Origin: Todiramphus chloris collaris
Lineage: Eukaryota; Chordata; Aves; Coraciiformes; Alcedinidae
Reading direction: 5' to 3'
DNA: 64,000 nt
Assembly: GCA_025345505.1 (NCBI GenBank)
Contig: JANVCC010000011.1
Location: 4,049,808-4,113,807, forward strand
Of the stretch, positions 37,546-48,228 are shown piece after piece; the first letter of the stretch is position 1; the number at the start of each line of letters is the position of its first letter. Position numbers and translations under genes: made by a program. A model generated the notes under the pieces. It worked only from the letters and a program-made list of their open reading frames with translations. It was not told where the DNA came from and searched no databases.

Positions 37546-38570
37546 TTTTGGGTGCTGATGGTTGGACATGGTGATCTTAGAGATCTTTTTCAACTGTGAC
37601 AATTCTGTGATTTTGTGAAATTAAAAAATATATGATTGTCTGGGACTTGTAAAGAAATCTTAATGTGAATATGGTTAAATTATTCTATTCTTCTGCCAGA
37701 GCTACAAGCAAAACATAATACTGTATTGTAAACCCTTGCTTTCTATAAACTGTACTGAATTAATGTAACTTGCCAACTTGATGTGCTTTCACTTTGTCCT
37801 GTGTGTTCATTAGAATGGTTTGAATGCGGAAAAGTGATTTGTTGATGGGGTTTTTTTGGGTTTTTTTCTGACACCCAGTGCTGAATTTGGTGTCAAACTG
37901 TGCTAGCTGTGCTTCATAGTTACTTTAACAAGTACTGAGTATTAACAAAATGCGCGTGTGATTCCTGCAATTTCCCCCTCTTTAATTTCAAATAAAGTGA
38001 AAATGAAATAGTTGCTCATCAACAATCTGTATGAATGGATAGAATGTATCCTCAACAAGTTTGCTGATGATGTGAAACTGGGAGGAGTGGCTGATACACC
38101 AGAACACTGTGCTGCCATTCAGCAAGATGCAGACAGACAGAAGAGTTGGACAAAGGGGAACCTAATGAAACTCAACAAGGATAAGTATAGAGGAATTCCA
38201 CCTGGGGACAAGTAACACTATGCACCAGTACAGGTTAGGGCTTGACCTGCTGTAAAGAAGCTCCATAGGGAAGGACCTTGGAGGTGGACAATAAGTTATC
38301 CATGGGACAGCAATGTGGCCATGCCAAGAAGGCCAACGGTATCCTGGGGTAAATAAAGCATAGCATATCCAGCAGGTTGAGGATGGTTCTTCTCGCCCTC
38401 CATTAGACCCTAGTTATACCACATCTAGAGTATTGTGTCCAGTTCTGGATTCCCCAGTTCAAGACAGACAGGGAAATACTAGAGAGAGTTCAACAGAGGG
38501 CTACAAGGATGATTAGGGGACCGGAACACCTTTCTTATGAGGAAAGGCTGAGACACCTGGGGATGTTTAG

Positions 38571-39107
38571 TGAAGCAGGAGACGGGGTGTCTGGTGGAGT
38601 TTTACTAATCTTTGAACAAGCAACAACAATAAATGGGTATTTGTATAGTAAGGGTATACTGTGAAATTCATATAACCTTGTAGATAGTGTTTATCTCCAG
38701 GAACAGGACAACAAGACATGTCAAGGCACACGAGCATGCTGAACAGACAAGAACTGGCAAGAATAAGGATTTTAAGCTTTCGGTCACTAAAAGAACATGG
38801 TGATGAAGAAGAGAAGATGAAATAAATGTCCACCAGAGGTCATGGAAGACCACCGAGGGGAGAAAAGACCCTAACCCTAGTTTTACTACACATGCTCAGA
38901 CTATGTAAATGAATTCCAGGAACCCATTAGCATAAGACTGCCCTTTCTAAGAAATAGAATGAATCTGTATGTTTAACCTGCATATACTATGTACCTAGCT
39001 TGCATCGGGAAACTCACATTTGGAGGAGTGATCCCCTGTGCATCCAGTGCTGCAAAATAAAGAATGCTTGCTTAACAACTTCAGCTATTGATATTTTCAC
39101 TGCATCA
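38571..39107 (+). mobile_element. Probable solo LTR of an endogenous retrovirus, nested in CR1
   Basis: 537 bp of non-CR1 sequence lie precisely between two adjacent CR1 blocks. The insert begins TG (38571) and ends CA (39107), as retroviral LTRs do. TTAG precedes it (38567-38570) and TTAA follows it (39108-39111), which fits a 4-bp target duplication with one later change. Near the 3' end AATAAA (39056-39061) is followed by 'gaatgcttgcttaac', the layout of a polyadenylation site in an R region. No viral coding sequence is present, so this is what remains after recombination between two LTRs. I do not recognise the family. An alternative left edge at 'tgtctggtgg' (38588) fits the CR1 break less well. 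Confidence 0.65.
39056..39061 (+). promoter_or_regulatory. Polyadenylation signal AATAAA in the LTR
   Basis: A canonical AATAAA lies 46 bp before the inferred LTR 3' end, the expected position for the retroviral transcript end signal. It also gives the LTR its plus-strand orientation. Confidence 0.6.
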
Positions 39108-39570
39108 TTAATCTGGAGAAGAGAAGACTGAGAGGGGAACTTATTAATGTTTACAAATATCTGGTGTGGTTGTCAAGTAATAGGGACCAGTCTCTTTTCA
39201 GTGGTGCTTGGTGATAAGATGAGGAGCTATGGACACACATGGGAACATAAGAAGTTCCACCTCAACATAAGGAAAAACTTCTCCACGGTGAGGGTGACAT
39301 AGCACTGGAACAAGGTGCCCAGAGAGGTTGTGGAGTCTCCTTCTCTAGAGACTTTCAAAACCTGCCCTAGGTGATCCTGCAAGGGGGTTGGACTTGATGA
39401 TCTCCAGAGGTCCCTTCCAACCCCTACAATTCTATGATTCAAGGATACTATGATTCTAAAGCTGCCCTCATGTGAGTTGGATAAAAGAATTTTTGTTTTA
39501 TTTCAGTACTTTGATGGGAAAAAATAACATGTTAATATTTTGTGAATTTTATGCTTGCAAATGAAGCATT

Positions 39571-40273
39571 TGAAGGTGTAAAAGCCTGGCTATTGTGTGC
39601 CTCAAACCTTGTATGAAGGTACAGTCTGGAAAGACCTGTCTGAAGGGAAGAAGTGTTGATTGGTCTCAATGTCTCTGTGCCCCCTCCCTCTGGCTCCTTG
39701 CAGACATGCTCTAACAAAAGGAAGAGATAAGTTCTGCATAGGTGGGACTCTGTCTTCTCTTTAGTTAAGTGCTCCTGCTGACTGAGCCATGGAGGAGGTG
39801 GATGGCAGGCACCACACTAATTCCAGCTCATGGGGCTCATGCAAATCAACACCACTTCGTGTGGAAATTGGGAATGCTACCCAGACACCTCAAGGGTATA
39901 ATTGGATGGAAAAATATTGATCGTGGTGCACCCACCACTGAAGAACTGAAGACTTGGACTGATCCAGTGAGATGTTGCTGGATCCACGGGTGGTGATAAC
40001 CTTTTCTCTTTATCTTACTCTCTCTCTTACTCACTCCCTCACTCCCCCTCTCTTTTTCTCTTTTCTAATAACTCTTTCTTCCTTTTCCTCAAAATTTAGT
40101 CCCACCATAAAATAATTGCCTACAAAAAATTAACACTTTTATCCATACTGTTTGTTGATGGTTTTGTTCGGGAAAACTAATAAACTGTTTTGTTATTGTT
40201 CCTCAGAATCACTGTTGTGACTGCTGCCCCAACTGCCCTTCTGTGTAGGGACAGCCTCTTTCAGGGTATCACA
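39571..40273 (+). mobile_element. Candidate solo LTR (about 700 bp)
   Basis: The segment after the CR1 tail has an LTR-like build: a TG start (39571), a CA end (40272-40273), a pyrimidine-rich CT stretch (about 40003-40090), and AATAAA at 40179-40184 followed by 'ctgttttgttattgtt'. The flanks AAGCATT (39564-39570) and AAGATT (40274-40279) resemble a decayed target duplication. The base composition is richer in GC and CpG than the surrounding DNA, and the phrase 'gctcatgcaaatcaacacc' has the style of avian ERV LTRs, though I cannot name the family. The boundaries are inferred and could be off; a minor alternative is an unrelated unclassified repeat. Confidence 0.5.
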
Positions 40274-43200
40274 AAGATTCACCTCTCTTGTTGTCCACTG
40301 AGTGGGATGAGACAGAAGGCAACAAGTCCATGAAAAATCTTAACAATGTGTTCATGTTTTTAAAAGTAAACTCACAATCCAGTAACATAGAATAATATAG
40401 ATATGTGCATGTGTGTGAATTTTTCATGAACTGAGGCAAGAGAATTTTTCAAAATCAAATTCTTGAGTGAAGCTCATAGAATCTAAAATGTAAACATCAC
40501 CAATGCAGACTGCTGGGGCTTGATGCAGTTGACCCACACATACATCTAGTATCAACTAAGATGTCCTTTGGGGACCTGAGATGAATTACAGCTAATGCTC
40601 CAGATAAGCATGTTCCCACTGAGGGCCTGGCTCACCTCTACCACATTTTGAGGATGCCTTTGAACATTTCAAATGTATCTAGGGGAAATCCCTTGTCAAT
40701 GACACCAAACAAGTCTGTATATCCATTCAGCTAATCACGTGTAGATTTCTACTTCAAAGAGAGCAGCACAGTTTTCTTAACCAAGGATACGGGCTCACAT
40801 GAGGTACCTAATGAAGACAGTGGCATTGAGATGTCCTGACCTGTGAAGTAAATTTCACCAGTGATCCAATGGAGTCGTTATTTTTCCTTCTAGTTGTTGT
40901 TTTTTGATTTTTTTTTTTTTTTAAAGGGGAATAGTTCCAGAAAGCAATTCACACTGCCTCTGTCTGACTCCCATTTTATGATGGAATTAATCCATTTCTG
41001 ATGATGTCAATCTTTTTCTTCAGTTGTAAAGACTAGTTTAGAGTAGTGTCCAATTTTTATACAGCTGAAATTAACTGGTGTTTATTCCATCTCCAGTCTA
41101 TGTTGTTTGTTAAATCACCTAGTAGCTGTGGTGGTTGCAAAAAGCACAACATAAAACTGAACTTGTTCTAACTTATGATAATGGATTGGTTAATTAAACT
41201 AATCCCCAGTTTTGGGGGACACCAGAATGAAGGAAGAAAGATGCTGTGATAACACAGAGAAAGAACAGATATCTGTTTTTATTTTAGATAGGTCATTGCT
41301 TTTATTTATAAATTCCTGAGGTCACTGACAATATGGGTCAGTTTTTAGCTCATGTTAAAATGTTTAACATCTTAGTACCATTCTCCAAAGCCTCACTACT
41401 TTTAGCTTTTTAGCATTCATACTTCGGTTTTTTGCTTGATTTTTTTTTTTTTTTTTTAAGTTTGTATTTGTTTATTAGTATTGTAAATGTGTTTATACTA
41501 CAAAGATTACTATTCCTTTCACTGTGTTTCAGGATTGTCTCTAAGGTGTCTAAAATTATGTGAGAATAAACTTAACAAATCTTATTTCAAGAACATAGAG
41601 CATTTTCTCAATTTGAAGGTTCCAAATCAACTAGTGTTTTTTGAGTGATAAATTACATGACTTTTGCATTACACTTATAACATCATACATTGTTTTGTGT
41701 TGCTGAAAGGTACGATTGTCTTCTCATTTAAAATATATATTTTTAAGATCCGTGAATACATAAGGGAAGAACATAAGTTTGGCCTAATTATCTGGTGTTT
41801 TAAGTTGTGTCCATGTCTCATTTTGAAAAAAAAAAAAAGTGAAAAGATTATTTCCCATGGCATGTTACCTAAAGTACATTTTATTTTAAATTCAGATGTA
41901 GATATATAGCTGCTTTTCTTCCCTATAGTCTTTTAAGAAGCTGCCAGAGTCTCTAACAAATTGTCTACACCTCAGCCTAAAGCTGTAAATATTTAGGAAG
42001 TAACCAGAATAGCAGTAGGTTTACTGCAGTAAATGTAAGTTTTCAAGCATTTTTACTATAAATTGAAAAATACTTATTAAAAGGTTTGACTAAAATAAAT
42101 GGTCATGCTGTAAAAGTCTGATTTCATCTAAATAAAATAAATTTATCTAAATAGCATTATGGGCTGTATAAACCTAGAAAACTTAGCTGTGTGAAAAAAA
42201 GAAAATTGACAAATTATACCTTCAAAAATGAAATGACAGTATTCATCTGAAGATAAAAAACAGATGGATGGTCCAGTTATATCTGATCTATCCACTATTG
42301 TTACATTACCTGACTACTTAGAAAAATATTAAAATACATAAAATATATATAGTAATTTTTTTTTTGGTACATAATGTGTGCCTGCCCAGTCAGAGGCTAT
42401 TTATTTATATGTCTTTCAAGACTAGAGCGTTGGATCATTTTCTAAGAAAGCAGATTGGAATTAACAGTTTGTCTGTCTCTCTCTCATGTATCCTTCTCTT
42501 AGAAAACCTTTATTTCAGTAAAGGATTTGCGTGTGGTTTAAAATTTTTCAGGAAAAATTAATAACTTACATTTCTAAGATCTGATCCAAATTCCATTAAT
42601 GCCCCTCAAAAAAATTAAATTATGTTTGGGTGAGGCAATAGCTCTTAATATGTTTGTTTCAGTGACTGATCCTGTCTGTCTAAACCTACTAGTCTTGTTT
42701 TCTCCATCTCCCTTTCTAATGGCTGCAGTTCTTGTAATTACATCTGAAGGTAACAAGAGTGACAAATCATGAACTTTCCTTGAAAGTCTTGAACTGAGCT
42801 TTGTAATTCAGTAAAAATAAAAGCTTGACATTTTCATACTGAGAAATTTCATGCGAACACTATTGAATACTACATTTTATAGTTATAACAATGGATGACT
42901 TGTTTCATAAAATATTAAATTACCATGACATTAATACATGGAACCCTTATATATCATGCTATCCCAAAAAAATCCCCAAATTCTCCAAACCTCAAAACCC
43001 AACAAACACCAACCACTCTACACCAAAAAAACTCAAATTACTAAACAAAACAAAAGACTGCTCTAGTTTACTTCTGGGTGATGTTAAGAGACACACTTTA
43101 CTGCTTGTTTCATTATAACTGCATCTTCAGAAAAAAAAAACTTCCTGAATTTTCTCTGTCAAAACTATTTCCAACAGGACACTAAATATGAGAAACAACA

Positions 43201-43311
43201 GTGTAAGTCAACACGTGAACTCTGGAGATATCCTTTTGAGTACTGTAATAAGAGAGCACTAAGAAACTGAGGACAACCTTAGTCATTAAAAAAACCTAAA
43301 TGCTATAATGT
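40274..43311. other. Unique AT-rich non-coding DNA
   Basis: No gene or transposon recognised. T runs occur at about 40908-40922 and 41441-41458. Open frames at 41664-41909 plus and 42891-43118 plus are AT-driven and have no visible domain. Confidence 0.5.
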
Positions 43312-43450
43312 CCAGTAGTATCATTGACAAGTTTAAAAAAAAGGCTTTTAAACAGGAAAGTCTGTATTTTAAGCCTGGAATTAACAACACTTCACTGCTA
43401 TCTTAGATAATAAGTGTGATTTTTGATGTTCAGAAGCTGTAAATCAAAAT
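43312..43450 (+). repeat. Unclassified repeat, copy 1
   Basis: This segment is homologous in direct orientation to 45529-45654. Shared blocks in order are 'cagtagtatca', 'acaagtttaa', 'gaaagtc', 'actgct-tct' and 'tttttgatgttca', with the same spacing apart from a few small gaps. The two copies are clearly diverged. I do not recognise the family and see no coding content. Confidence 0.75.
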
Positions 43451-44033
43451 TCAGGTCTGAGTACCTTAGATTGACATAAAAAGCAGTCAATATAGTATAA
43501 AAAGAACACTTATTTTTTTGAGTGGAGATAATGAGAATAACAAGAAAATCATAAAGGCAACAATGTTTTAAGGCTCTTGCTTGCTTCCTGTGGACAAAGT
43601 TATTCTTCTAATGCCACCCCTTTTGTATCTTTCTCCTGCATTTACATGTGTATGTTTGCCTTTTTATTTTCTTTTTATATTCCTGTCTTCTTTTTTTTTT
43701 TTTTTTTAATTGGTGATTTTATTAATTAATTGTTATGTAGGAAAAACCGACACAGTTACATCATCCCAAGAACACTAAGCTTATTTTTGGCATAAGAAGA
43801 GATATACGATGCAACACACATACTGTATGGTTCCCAGAAGGATGACCAGGAGGAAATGTAAAAATTTCTTTTTATAACTCCACTGCTTTTCTGCTTATAC
43901 TAAGCTAAGAAAGACCTTCCAGTGGAAACCACTGCAGCCAGACTGTTGGATTTTGGCTGCATATGGACAGTGGAGGACATGGTAACCTTCTGTTTTTATA
44001 TCAGTTTGGTGTTTAAGTGTTCTTCACAGAATC
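43451..44033. other. Unique AT-rich DNA between repeats
   Basis: There is no recognisable gene or element. A T run lies at about 43691-43708. The stretch sits between repeat copy 1 and the minus-strand CR1. Confidence 0.45.
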
Positions 44034-45125
44034 ACAGAAGGGATGGGGTGGAAAGGTACAGATGGGAATCATCTAATCTAACACCCTGATCAAATAAGGC
44101 CAGCGAGGTTTCTCAGGACAGTGTCCAGTCAGGTTTTGAATATAACGAAGGATGGAGACTCCATAACCTTTCTGGGCAATTTGTTCCAGTGTCAACTACC
44201 TTTGATAAATAAATAAATAAAATGAAATAAATAAAATTATTTCCCATAGTGAAGCAGAACATACTATATTTCAGATTGTGCCCATTCCCTCTTGTCTGCT
44301 CACTTAGTACCAATGATAGGGTTCTGGTTTCATCTTCTTTACTCCTTCCCATCACGTATTTATATACATGGATATCATCCTCCTGAGTATTGCCATCTCC
44401 AGGTTAAACACTGTCAGCTCTCTCATATGAAAGCTGTTCCAATCCTTAAATCACCTTTGCTTCCCTCTGCTGGACTTGCTCCAATCTCTCCATGTTTCTC
44501 TTGTACCAGATAGCTCAGAAAGTGACACAGAACTCCAGATATGTCTCACCAGGCCTGAGCAGAGGGAAAAAGTCACTTCAGTGAACTTGCTGACACTTGT
44601 TTGCCTAATGTACTCCAGTCAGCTGATGTACTTGCCACAGGCGGACATTGCTAATTCATGTTCAAGTGGCTGTCCACCAGGATCCTCATCTCCATCTCTG
44701 TTTGGTTCTCAGGCTGCACAGGTGCATTCCTCAACCCTAGGATTAACTTTCTCCTCTTTGTGAACTTGTGGTTAATTTCAGACTACTTCTGTAGGCTCAC
44801 AGGTCATTCTGATTAAAAGCATGACTTTATATCATCTACAAACTTGTTGAGGGTAGACTGCCCCATCATCCAGGTCATGAATGAAGATGGAGTATTAGTT
44901 CCGGTACTAATCCCAGGGTATATCAATGGTGACAGACATCCAGGTGGACTTTGTGTCATGATAACAATCCTTTAAACACAACAGGTCATCCAGTATTCAG
45001 TTCACTTCTTTTTACACTTATCTCGTCCATACTTCATCAGTTTTTCTGTGAGGGTGCCGTGGAAGGCAATGTGGAAATCATTGCTAAAGTCAATATAAAC
45101 AACATCCACTGTTGTCTCCTTTTCC
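44034..45125 (-). mobile_element. CR1 LINE, minus strand, 1.1 kb, old
   Basis: A reverse-complement CR1. From its 3' end on the left: 'cacagaatcacagaa', 'agtgtccagtcaggttttga', 'atggagactccataacc' and 'ttctgggcaatttgttccag'. Then come the antisense ORF2 C-terminus ('cctttgcttccctctgctgg', 'ccatgtttctcttgtacc', 'actccagatatgtctcacc') and the RT region ('catctacaaacttgttgagg', 'ccatcatccaggtcatgaat', 'catacttcatcagtttttct', 'aacaacatccactg'). The RT end corresponds to the FADD and 'VYLDFSKAF' segments, and the 5' limit near 45125 is blurred. The subfamily differs from the plus-strand copies nearby. Divergence is high. Confidence 0.85.
44203..44241 (+). repeat. AAAT microsatellite within CR1
   Basis: A run of AAAT/AAATG units sits in the minus-strand CR1. 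It is placed where the antisense 'ORF2 RKNFF' block should be, so a simple repeat has grown inside, or replaced, a piece of the element. Confidence 0.85.
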
Positions 45126-45528
45126 TGTCATCTATATTCAAGACTGTTTAATTGAATTCCTGCTGTGCCATACACTTGTGATCTTGTCAAGATAACTCTT
45201 CAAGAAAATTTGAATATTTTTGTGATATAGGACATATAAGTGTCCAGAAAAGTATTTTGCAGGTTATCTGATTGCATGAATGGTATATATTTTCAATATT
45301 TTCAAAATATATCTGCAAAGGTTTATGAAGTGAGATTCAAGACCCTTTATCAGTGCATGTACTTTTTTGATCACAATTCATACTTGTTTGGTGGTAAATA
45401 TATCACTACAATGAGTTGAAAGACTTCTTAATGCACGCTTTTTAGGAAAACAAATTTCTGTAAGATAAATGTCTCTATAAACCTATCATTATGAATGTGC
45501 ACTAATGTATACAGTTTTTTATAGTTTT

Positions 45529-45654
45529 CAGTAGTATCACTTACAAGTTTAAGAAAATGTTTTAATACAAGAAAGTCCATATTTCAAATTTGGAATTTTA
45601 CTGCTGTCTAGATGATATTAATAATTTTTGATGTTCAAAAATTAAAAATAAAAA
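45529..45654 (+). repeat. Unclassified repeat, copy 2
   Basis: The direct-orientation partner of 43312-43450, about 2.2 kb downstream. The CR1 at 44034-45125 lies between the two copies. Nothing in the segment identifies it as a known element. Confidence 0.75.
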
Positions 45655-46484
45655 TATGTCACTCATAACCCCCTGTCTTCTTTCTCACTTTCTTTTTTAA
45701 CATGGCAAGGCAATGAAATGAGATTGAATAGGCTTGTAGCACAGGTCCCTTGTGTGATCTTTTTATTTTCAAATACATTTTACTCGAGATTGCTCATAAT
45801 TATAGGGCTAGAATAATTTATGTTCTTCTCAAAATGTGCTGTATTATGAATCAGTGTGGAAATGCATAACAAGAAGAGTTGAGTGCTACAGAAAGTAAAA
45901 ATGACTGTCAATATTGATGGTATTAGCTGCAACCCTTCTTCTCTGAATATCTTTGATTATCCTTATTTGAAGAGAAGTCAAGATACAGAAGATCAAAATC
46001 TGGTCTTATTTACATTGATTTAAATGCAGAGTAACTGCACTGCATTTAAGAGTCCTCAACCAAAGAGCTGAATTACAATTTGGTTCCAAAATACAAGAAA
46101 ATGTATTTCACTAGCAACCTCTTAAGGTGGGACTTTGGGATTTTTTTTTATTTATTTTATTTCTTCCTACTCCTTTGATTCATTCCTTCAAAGTACATTT
46201 ATTTATGCATTCTTTTACAAATGCAATCACAGCTCATTTTGCACTTCTCTTTGGGATATCAGTTATGTGTAAGTCAAGCTCTTCCACGTAGAGTCATGTG
46301 GTTTAATAGAAAAGATTACTTAAATACCAAAAGAACTAATTAAAACAAACCCTTGTTGGATTCCTCAGTAAATGCTTTTTAAAATATTACACACATACCT
46401 CATAGTGTTTTGTTAAGAACTGTAGACATTTATGGACTGTGGGACAGATTAGGTTCAGCAATGCAAGCATGAAACTAGCCACTT
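45655..46484. other. Unique AT-rich non-coding DNA
   Basis: No recognisable gene, RNA or repeat. It precedes the 80-bp minisatellite. Confidence 0.45.
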
Positions 46485-47090
46485 CCATACCACTCATCTT
46501 CTCTATACTTCATCATGTACTCAAGGGAACTGGAATATCCCCATAGCTAAGGGAAAAAGGATTTCTGCACCACTCTCCATCTCCACATACTGTTACTGTT
46601 CTAAAGATATCTAGAAGCCCATCACAGTCTTGTACAAAGGAGACACAGCATCACCAGCCATGTTCATAAATCATCATGGATTTACATGCAGCTGGAAGCT
46701 CACTAGAGCCAAAGACAAAGGACTCTCCATTCTATACAGCTTGTCCATACCCCATCATGGGCCAAAAGGGAACTGAAATCACCCAATAACCAAGGACAAA
46801 TGGATTTCTGCTACACTCTCCATCTTCACACTCCATTGTGGTACTACAGGCAGCTGAAATCTCATCACAGTCATGGAAAAAAGCAACAACACACCAGCAA
46901 ACATCTCTGTACCCTGACACCCACCTTCTCCACACCCAATCATGTGTTTCCAGGACAATGGAAACTCCCCACAGACATGTACAAAAGTCACCTTTCTGCC
47001 ACCCACCATCTCTGCACTCCCACCAGAAGCTACAGTATCCCTACAACCATGAACGAGAAACCTCTTCACCACCCATCTTACATAGAGAAA
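46485..47090 (+). repeat. Diverged minisatellite, about 80-bp unit, about 7 copies
   Basis: The region is a tandem array of degenerate units. A typical unit reads 'ccatctccacactccatcatg', then 'gggaactgaaat', then 'cc-ca-ag-catggacaaa' and 'ggatttctg'. Anchors recur at regular spacing: 'catcatg' at 46511, 46671 and 46751 and 'aatcatg' near 46938; 'gggaactg(g/a)aat' at about 46525 and 46768; 'gcagctg(g/a)aa' at about 46688 and 46850; 'ggatttctgc' at 46559 and 46802. Most steps are 80-82 bp or a multiple, with one longer unit of about 104 bp near 46880-46980. The array is C- and A-rich compared with its flanks. Open frames of 98-136 codons that cross it on both strands are a side effect of low T in the plus strand, not genes. 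Confidence 0.8.
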
Positions 47091-47249
47091 GTTACTCAAA
47101 GTTGTGGATTCATGAATCCACTGGCCAGTTCTAGTTTGTGCTACTTTTTTTGGTCACCTCTTGGGGTAGTTCCTTGCTGTCCTTGTTTTATTATATTTCC
47201 TTATCTTTAAATATGTGTGTACACATATGTATGCAATATGCATATGCAA

Positions 47250-48228
47250 TCCCATTGGCAGCTGGTGACAAGTGGTTCTCCCCAGGTCTCAGTATTGGGG
47301 CCTGTTCTCATTAATACCTTTATCAATGATCTGGACAATAGTATTGAGGGCAACCTCAGATGACACCATGTTGGGCAGGAGTTTTTATCTGCTTGAGAGT
47401 AAGGAGGATCTATAGAGCAATCTGTATAGGCTGGATTGATGGGCCAATGTGAGTGGTCTGAGGTTCAACAGGGCCAAGTGCTGGGTCCTGCACTTGGTTA
47501 ACAACAAAACCATTCAAGGCTATAGGCTTGGGAAAGGGTGGCTGGAAAGCTGCTTGGTGAAAAATAACCTGGGAGTTCTATATGACAACCAGGTAAATAT
47601 GAACCAGCAGTGTGACCAAGTGACCAAAAGGGCAACAGTATCCTGGCTTATATCAGAAATAGTGTGTCCAGGAGGACCAGAGAAGTAAATGTCCCCTGTA
47701 CTTGGCACTGGTGAAGCCATTGAACAAATACCATGTTCAGTTTTGGGTTACTCAGTACAAAAAAGACATTGTTGTACTGTTCTCAAAGAAAGTCAGTGAA
47801 GTTGGTGAAGGGTCTAGAGAACAAGTCTTATTAGAAGCATCTGAAGAAACTGTAATTGTTTAACCTGGAGAAAAGGAGGCTCAGGGGTGACTTTATTGCT
47901 CTCTATAACTACATGAAAGGAGGTTGTAGTGAGATGGGTGTCAATCTCTTCTCCCAGGTAACAAGTGACAAAACAAGAAGAAATGTCCACAAGTTGCAGC
48001 AAGGGAGGTATAGAATTGATACTATGAAAAATTTCTTCACTAAAAGGGTTGTAAAGCCCTGGAACAGGCTGCCCTTGGATAGTGGTTTATGTCACCACCA
48101 CTGGAGGTATTTAAAAGATTTTTAGACGTGGTGCTGAGGCACATGGTTTAGTGGTCGACCTACTAGTGTTAGGTTTACAATTGGATTTGATGATCTCAAG
48201 GGTCTTTTCCAACCTCATTGATTCTATT
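47250..48228 (+). mobile_element. CR1 LINE, 5'-truncated, decayed
   Basis: A plus-strand CR1 starting in the RT at 'ggcagctggtgacaagtgg' (the 'TSGVPQGS' region) with 'tatcaatgatctggacaata' and 'cagatgacaccatgttggg' (the FADD region, frame disturbed). The ORF2 C-terminal blocks follow: YRLGKGWLESCLVKNNLGVL near 47520, 'aaccagcagtgtgacca', [20 protein letters not shown] near 47870 and VVKPWNRLP near 48050. The 3' UTR has 'ttggatttgatgatctcaag' and 'ttccaacctcattgattct'. Frameshifts separate the open pieces 47449-47688 and 47856-48125. Same general subfamily as the 18.5 and 53.5 kb copies, but older. Confidence 0.92.

Larger units (their letters stand above)
35200..37618 (+). mobile_element. CR1 LINE, longest copy in the window (2.4 kb), decayed
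   Basis: A plus-strand CR1 covering the end of the endonuclease domain, the whole reverse transcriptase, the ORF2 C-terminal domain and the 3' UTR. It opens near the 'agtgaccacaaaatgatt' block (S-D-H-K-M-I, the endonuclease SDH motif) and ends with degenerate octamer repeats ('aattctgtgattttgtga'). The 3' UTR is interrupted at about 37402-37545 by T/G-rich low-complexity sequence. The order and spacing of blocks match the CR1 layout I know, so no large internal deletion is needed apart from small ones in the RT. It has another CR1 about 390 bp downstream on the same strand. Confidence 0.93.
38011..39457 (+). mobile_element. CR1 LINE split by a later LTR insertion
   Basis: A plus-strand CR1 in two parts, 38011-38570 and 39112-39457. 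The left part starts in the RT with NNLYEWIECILNKFADDVKLG (about 38018-38080, catalytic ADD intact) and goes through 'gccaagaaggccaacgg', 'ccacatctagagtattgtgt' and 'cttatgaggaaaggctgag' to 'ggatgtttag'. The right part resumes with 'tctggagaagagaagact', exactly the next CR1 block ('FSLEKRR' coding). It ends with 'ggacttgatgatctccagag', 'gtcccttccaacccctaca' and ATTCTATG-type repeats. The subfamily resembles the 7.3-8.8 kb copy and differs from the 35.2 kb one. The coding frame has several breaks. Confidence 0.92.

Noticed and set aside
38871-38880. Telomere-like CCCTAA units in the nested LTR
   Set aside because: Fewer than two units; not an interstitial telomere array.
46779-47210. Open frames of 98-136 codons on both strands near 47 kb
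   Set aside because: They coincide with the 80-bp minisatellite and follow from its base composition, not from coding selection.
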